Origin: DAONBD01 sp964525485
Lineage (GTDB): Bacteria > Patescibacteriota > Gracilibacteria > UBA1369 > LOWO2-01-FULL-3
Direction: 5' to 3'
Length of the DNA stretch: 10,626 nucleotides
Assembly (NCBI GenBank): GCA_964525485.1
Contig: CAZGHH010000031.1
Span: forward strand, 1 to 10,626
How positions within the stretch are numbered: the stretch's first letter is position 1; each line of letters begins with the position of its first letter. Both the position numbers and the translations under genes were made by a program. The notes below the pieces were generated by a model. It was given only the letters and a program-made list of their open reading frames with translations, was not told the DNA's origin and ran no database searches. This document shows positions 7,041 to 10,626 of this stretch, piece by piece.

Positions 7041-9125
7041 ATGGATACAAAAAAAATATTTAATGAAAACAGGTTAATCTTTGAATCACTTGAATCTCCG
7101 AAAGATAGTCCGCAAGTTTCTCCGGAAAAAAGGCTTCAAATTAGCCTTGATGGTTTAAAAGATAACTTGCCTTCTCAAGAAGAACTAAACTTAGCTCAAG
7201 TCATAGCTGATGCTTTAAATAAGATACCGGATTTTGTTAATGAAAATATAAATTCAGCCGATATCTTTAAAGCTTTGTATTTTGACCCTGGAAAATTTAA
7301 TGTTGATTTATCCACTCAAGAAGAACAAAAATCCGCTAAGATCCTGAGATTTTTACACAAAGGCATAAGTGATGGCAGCATCAAAGGTATTAAACTTGTA
7401 TTCCTTGGTGGAACTGATTCAACAAGGCATTTAATGAAAAACAAGTCTGAAGATTGGCATAATGCAAAAAAAGATGCTTTCAATAAATTAATAAATCTTT
7501 CAAAAGCAAACAGACTCGCCCCTCCCAACATTCAGGCAAAATTGACTGATCCAGCAACTGTTAACTTGATCAATGAATATATATCTGCCACTGATCCAAA
7601 TAAATTCATGAAAGATCATAGTAATGATTTTTTACCTGGTGGAGCTTTGTTCGATATTGCGTTAGCTTTTCAAAGGGCGGAACAGTTGAAAAATCATTTA
7701 GATTTTGAAAATGATGAATCTGAAATAAATGAAAAAGATTTTATATATTTGGATATAAATAAAAATAACCAAGGAAGAGCTTATCGAAAAGCATCTGTTA
7801 GATTAGTCGCTAATGGTGATAAACTGGAAACTTCTCAAGCCGTTGCCGATACAAAAATTCCTGTGACTGATCAATCACAAAATGTTGTAAGCCCTTCAAA
7901 TTCACCTACTCCTATTAGCACGTCTGATAATACTAGCGGTGAGAATTCTGTAAACGAAGATGAATTACCAGATGATTCCGATCCTGACGTCGTTGGACCT
8001 GCTTTAACAGAAGATAATTCTGAAGACAATTCTGAAGACAATCAGTCTGGTTCTGAAGAAGTTGTCGCCTCTACCGAAAATGAAATATCCTATGCTCCCG
8101 TACCTATTCCACGTTTAAACAAAAACACTCCCGAAGCAGCGCGTGAAACCGCACAAGATTTAATTGGTACAAATACCGATGAAGCAAGAGATGCAATTAA
8201 TGATTCCGAACCTGATGAATCTATGATTATCAAACCAAAAACCGGAAATGGTCCCCTTCCACCGGTTGATTTTGTTCCAGACGAAGTAGAGGGAGAAGAT
8301 GATGAGGATGAGACTGAGGAAGATGATGAGTCCAATGATAAACCTCTTGACACATTTGATCTCGGTAAAAGAAGTCAATATATGGAATATGTTTCGAATG
8401 CATTAGACGAGCTAAATTTCAATACTAATACCTGGGATTTTGACGATAGCGATGATATTCAAGCTCTCTCCGAATTTATTGTAAACGAATGCCAAAAACT
8501 TGACCTTGATCCTTTGAAAATTGATATTAAAAATATTCCAGGATTATTGGTTGACGGAGAAGTTGTATTTGATGTTGATGAAAAATTACCAAATCAAACA
8601 GGTACTGATGCTTTGTTTAGCAAAAAAAACGCGCCAGTCCTGGCTGCTATTAAAGCCCATCTATACTCTTTGGAAGAGGCTGCCAAGCCTGTACAAAAGA
8701 AAGGTAAAAAGAAAACAAAACAAAATTCAAAACCAACAAAGAAGACCCCTGACAGAAGCCCGGAAGATGTTATTGAAACATTTGATCTCGGTAAAAGAAG
8801 TCAATATATGGAATATGTTTCGAATGCATTAGACGAGCTAAATTTCAATACTAATACCTGGGATTTTGACGATAGCGATGATATTCAAGCTCTCTCCGAA
8901 TTTATTGTAAACGAATGCCAAAAACTTGACCTTGATCCTTTGAAAATTGATATTAAAAATATTCCAGGATTATTGGTTGACGGAGAAGTTGTATTTGATG
9001 TTGATGAAAAATTACCAAATCAAACAGGTACTGATGCTTTGTTTAGCAAAAAAAACGCGCCAGTCCTGGCTGCTATTAAAGCCCATCTATACTCTTTGGA
9101 AGAGGCTGAATGGGATAAAATTTAA
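7041..9125 (+). CDS. Uncharacterised acidic protein with duplicated C-terminal module (694 aa)
   Basis: It starts at an ATG 24 bases after the previous stop, with no Shine-Dalgarno sequence, and ends in TAA. Residues 1 to about 255 form a mixed soluble domain (IKGIKLVFLGGTDSTRHL; FLPGGALFDIALAFQRAEQL). A long Ser/Thr/Asp/Glu-rich, probably disordered region follows, holding an EDNS tandem repeat (about 324-335) and a strongly acidic block at 414-435 (EGEDDEDETEEDDESND). Residues 438-547 and 580-689 are identical 110-residue modules beginning TFDLGKRSQYMEY and ending HLYSLEEA. They are joined by a 32-residue linker with ten Lys and one Arg. After the second copy only EWDKI remains. There is no signal peptide or membrane segment. 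The alternation of folded module, acidic block and basic linker suggests a multivalent binding or scaffolding protein, which is inference. I do not recognise the module. Confidence 0.9.
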   Translation: MDTKKIFNENRLIFESLESPKDSPQVSPEKRLQISLDGLKDNLPSQEELNLAQVIADALNKIPDFVNENINSADIFKALYFDPGKFNVDLSTQEEQKSAKILRFLHKGISDGSIKGIKLVFLGGTDSTRHLMKNKSEDWHNAKKDAFNKLINLSKANRLAPPNIQAKLTDPATVNLINEYISATDPNKFMKDHSNDFLPGGALFDIALAFQRAEQLKNHLDFENDESEINEKDFIYLDINKNNQGRAYRKASVRLVANGDKLETSQAVADTKIPVTDQSQNVVSPSNSPTPISTSDNTSGENSVNEDELPDDSDPDVVGPALTEDNSEDNSEDNQSGSEEVVASTENEISYAPVPIPRLNKNTPEAARETAQDLIGTNTDEARDAINDSEPDESMIIKPKTGNGPLPPVDFVPDEVEGEDDEDETEEDDESNDKPLDTFDLGKRSQYMEYVSNALDELNFNTNTWDFDDSDDIQALSEFIVNECQKLDLDPLKIDIKNIPGLLVDGEVVFDVDEKLPNQTGTDALFSKKNAPVLAAIKAHLYSLEEAAKPVQKKGKKKTKQNSKPTKKTPDRSPEDVIETFDLGKRSQYMEYVSNALDELNFNTNTWDFDDSDDIQALSEFIVNECQKLDLDPLKIDIKNIPGLLVDGEVVFDVDEKLPNQTGTDALFSKKNAPVLAAIKAHLYSLEEAEWDKI
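8010..8045 (+). repeat. 12-bp tandem repeat encoding EDNS units
   Basis: Three near-identical 12-base units (gaagataattct, gaagacaattct, gaagacaatcag) encode EDNSEDNSEDNQ in the disordered acidic part of the 694-residue protein. Such low-complexity repeats typically arise by replication slippage; each step keeps the frame. Confidence 0.85.
8352..8682 (+). repeat. 331-bp direct repeat, copy 1
   Basis: Read base by base, this stretch is identical to 8778-9108 at an offset of 426 bases (142 codons). Identity begins at acatttgatctcgg, after a single mismatch at 8351/8777 that is itself preceded by a 4-base match. It ends at gaagaggctg, where copy 1 continues into the Lys-rich linker. It encodes module copy 1, residues 438-547. 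Complete identity, including synonymous sites, points to a very recent duplication, gene conversion or an assembly artefact. Confidence 0.95.
8778..9108 (+). repeat. 331-bp direct repeat, copy 2
   Basis: The second identical copy, separated from the first by 95 bases of unique linker DNA. It encodes residues 580-689 and is followed by only five codons (EWDKI) and the TAA stop. Recombination between the copies would remove exactly 142 codons in frame. Confidence 0.95.
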
Positions 9126-9134
9126 CCTATAATT

Positions 9135-10163
9135 ATGTGGATCATAGATGCTGCCAAATCGGCAATAGAAAATGTTAAAGAAACCGTCGGTTCCATGAGC
9201 CTGTTTGGAGGATTGAAAGAAAAGGCTTCCAATGTCTTGAATAAAGTTAAATCAAGAGCGGGAAAAGCCTGGGATGCCGTAAAAGAGGGAGGATCACCTT
9301 GGGAAAAAGTTAAAGGTGTCTTTAAATCGTTTTTTTCAGATGTTGAAAAAGTCGAAACAGAAGAAGAGAAGAAAAAATCCGAAACGGCGAAAGAAACCGG
9401 AGCTGTATTAAAAAATATGGATTCGACTGCGGCCACCGGAGCCCTATTGCCTGCATTAACTGCAAAAGATAAGGATGGAAAAGATATAGAGGTTCCTGCA
9501 GTTGTAAATGAAGTTGTTGGCGTGGCTTATGACACAGCGAAAACTTTGGACACCGATCGCAAAAATGCCAAACAGGCAAAAGACGGTGAAACTATGGGAG
9601 TTTTGGCTCACATTGCAGATAAAATTGATCCGAAAAAAAATCCTGAGAAGAAACCTCTTTCTGATGATGAGAAAAAATTGGCTTTCAGCTATGGAAGTAA
9701 ATTTGCGATAGCATTAAAAGCAAAATATCCGGACAAAAATGACTTCAAAAAAGCTTTGGATGATTTTTCAAAAGCGACCGAAAATGCTCCTGTCGGATTT
9801 CACACATTTCAAACAGATACATTCAAAGGATTATTCAAAGGAGGAAGTATGCTGGATGTTTTCGCGCCTGTTATAGATAAACTTGGAATGATCCAAAAGG
9901 GTAAAATTTTTGCGGGACTCGCTTCTGGCGGGTTTGTGTCGGATCTAAAAAGCGGTAAAGTCCCTGAAACTTTACTCGAAGCTACTGAGACAATTTTACC
10001 TAACACAAATGAAGTTCAAAGAACTGATTTGCTAAAAACTGTTGGTCAAATTTTGGCTCAAAAAAATCTTGGTGTTAATTTCCCTACAAATGAGCAATTA
10101 ACAAATATTGTTTTTGCGGTTGATAATAAAGATTTAGAAGAATTATCTAATTTATTTGCCTAG
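9135..10163 (+). CDS. Uncharacterised protein with amphipathic Lys/Ala-rich N-terminus (342 aa)
   Basis: The ATG lies 9 bases after the previous stop and the gene ends in TAG, the only TAG stop here. The leader is A/T-rich with no Shine-Dalgarno sequence. Residues 1 to about 75 are a run of amphipathic helices rich in Lys, Ala, Val and Glu, such as AAKSAIENVKETVGSM and LKEKASNVLNKVKSRAGKAW. In pattern this recalls apolipoprotein- or LEA-type surface-binding helices. A charged stretch EEEKKKSETAKE follows, then a mainly helical region, and a C-terminal half with Gly-containing hydrophobic segments (GKIFAGLASGGFVSDLKSG) too short and polar for a membrane helix. It has no cysteine and no signal peptide. 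Peripheral membrane association is a possible reading, not shown. It is almost certainly co-transcribed with both neighbours, being only 2 bases from the next gene. Family not recognised. Confidence 0.9.
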   Translation: MWIIDAAKSAIENVKETVGSMSLFGGLKEKASNVLNKVKSRAGKAWDAVKEGGSPWEKVKGVFKSFFSDVEKVETEEEKKKSETAKETGAVLKNMDSTAATGALLPALTAKDKDGKDIEVPAVVNEVVGVAYDTAKTLDTDRKNAKQAKDGETMGVLAHIADKIDPKKNPEKKPLSDDEKKLAFSYGSKFAIALKAKYPDKNDFKKALDDFSKATENAPVGFHTFQTDTFKGLFKGGSMLDVFAPVIDKLGMIQKGKIFAGLASGGFVSDLKSGKVPETLLEATETILPNTNEVQRTDLLKTVGQILAQKNLGVNFPTNEQLTNIVFAVDNKDLEELSNLFA

Positions 10164-10165
10164 AA

Positions 10166-10528
10166 ATGAACTCTATAGAATCTGCAATTTTGGATTTATT
10201 GGAAGCATCTTCCCTGCCGGGAATATATAAGCTGATGATTAAAAATTTAATGGGACAAATGTCCAGAGAACAAAAAGAAGAATTATTGAAAATACTTTTT
10301 GCGGATCAAAACAATATGCAAGAGATTAAAAAGAAAAAAATGGCTATATATAGAAAATACGAACCCCTTTTCGATTCAATGTTGGAAGACTTGGATCAAG
10401 GGAAGGATGTGACATTAAATCCTATGATATTGAGTTTTTTCAAAACTGACCAAGAACAGAAGAAAACCGAGAAAACAAATTTAAAATTAGATGCATTAAA
10501 ATCTTCCATTCCCGGCATAAAAAATTAA
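10166..10528 (+). CDS. Small uncharacterised helical protein (120 aa)
   Basis: It starts 2 bases after the TAG of the previous gene, which suggests translational coupling, and ends in TAA. No Shine-Dalgarno sequence precedes it. The protein is predicted by eye to be almost all helix: an amphipathic N-terminal half (IESAILDLLEASSLPGIYK; SREQKEELLKILFADQ), a basic helix (EIKKKKMAIYRKYEP), then an acidic turn (LEDLDQGKDVT) and a Lys-rich tail. It has no Cys, no transmembrane segment and no recognised motif. Its coding character matches its neighbours. As the last gene before a new promoter it probably closes the operon. A partner or chaperone-like role for the larger proteins is possible but unsupported by motif. 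Confidence 0.85.
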   Translation: MNSIESAILDLLEASSLPGIYKLMIKNLMGQMSREQKEELLKILFADQNNMQEIKKKKMAIYRKYEPLFDSMLEDLDQGKDVTLNPMILSFFKTDQEQKKTEKTNLKLDALKSSIPGIKN

Positions 10529-10542
10529 ATATGCAAAAAAAC

Positions 10543-10570
10543 TTGACTTTATTTCAACTCTCTATATAAT
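10543..10570 (+). promoter_or_regulatory. Strong sigma70-type promoter
   Basis: A -35 box TTGACT (10543-10548) and a perfect -10 box TATAAT (10565-10570) are separated by 16 bases, with an A-tract (10535-10541) just upstream that could act as an UP element. Transcription should begin near 10577-10579. It lies 14 bases after the last stop, in the only non-coding stretch that reaches the window edge, and would drive whatever lies to the right. Confidence 0.8.
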
Positions 10571-10580
10571 AGGTTCTTGC

Positions 10581-10598
10581 GAGATGCTTCGGCATTTC
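10581..10598 (+). promoter_or_regulatory. UUCG-capped hairpin at the start of the new transcript
   Basis: The sequence gagatgc-ttcg-gcatttc folds into a 7-bp stem, with one G-U pair, closed by a C(UUCG)G tetraloop. It begins within a few bases of the predicted transcription start. No T-run follows, so it is not an intrinsic terminator. The remaining bases to 10626 (agattaagagtggaatagg and on) hold no start codon in good context. It could be the 5' end of a structured RNA gene or a stabilising or regulatory leader; the window ends too soon to tell. Confidence 0.6.
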
Positions 10599-10626
10599 CG
10601 AGATTAAGAGTGGAATAGGCTACGAC

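Noticed and set aside
8521..9132. Two near-identical plus-strand frames (8521-8832 and 8947-9132) inside the duplicated module
   Set aside because: They are off-frame shadows of the 694-residue gene; their likeness simply reflects the DNA duplication.
1..10528. Possible alternative genetic code (UGA as Gly or Trp)
   Set aside because: All frames are open in the standard code without any in-frame TGA, glycines use GGN and tryptophans TGG. The absence of TGA among six stops is too small a sample to mean anything.
10514..10540. Possible terminator after the last gene (gcata...tatgc inverted repeat)
   Set aside because: The stem is only 5 bp with a 10-base A/T loop, and it is followed by A residues rather than T on the + strand.

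Overview
The window looks like a piece of an AT-rich bacterial draft genome or metagenome scaffold: it contains two runs of N, 100 and 10 bases long. All genes lie on the + strand and read cleanly in the standard bacterial code. Trp is TGG, no reading frame holds an internal TGA, and the six visible stops are five TAA and one TAG. None of the five visible gene starts has a Shine-Dalgarno sequence, although the promoter near the right end is a textbook sigma70-type TTGACT-N16-TATAAT. No marker gene fixes the taxonomy. Dense runs of long, unrecognisable helical proteins would suit a poorly characterised lineage such as Patescibacteria, but this is a guess. Lineages that read UGA as glycine are unlikely.

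Layout, left to right: (1) the 3' part of a large helical protein (1-1641, start outside the window); (2) a 354-residue coiled-coil protein (1651-2715); (3) a very long membrane and coiled-coil protein, probably one gene, split by the two gaps into 2745-4328, 4429-6145 and 6156-7016, with at least 1386 residues visible; (4) a 694-residue protein with acidic linkers and a perfectly duplicated 110-residue C-terminal module (7041-9125); (5) a 342-residue protein with an amphipathic, lysine-rich N-terminus (9135-10163); (6) a 120-residue helical protein (10166-10528). Gaps between genes are only 2 to 29 bases and I see no terminator among them, so they very likely form one operon that starts upstream of the window.

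After the last stop a strong promoter (10543-10570) starts a new transcript. Its first bases form a UUCG-capped hairpin (10581-10598), and the window ends about 48 bases into it. This could be an RNA gene or a structured 5' leader.

I could not assign any of the proteins to a known family by reading. As a set they have long coiled coils, several hydrophobic segments in the giant protein, charge-block linkers, few cysteines and no obvious signal peptides, enzymes or nucleotide-binding motifs. This suggests a structural or scaffolding assembly at the membrane rather than a metabolic pathway. That reading is inference. The best-supported oddities are the perfect in-frame 331-bp duplication, the lack of ribosome-binding sites, the gap-broken giant gene with a coiled-coil repeat on both sides of the second gap, and the N-terminal LNS[K/E]NI motif shared by two neighbouring proteins.
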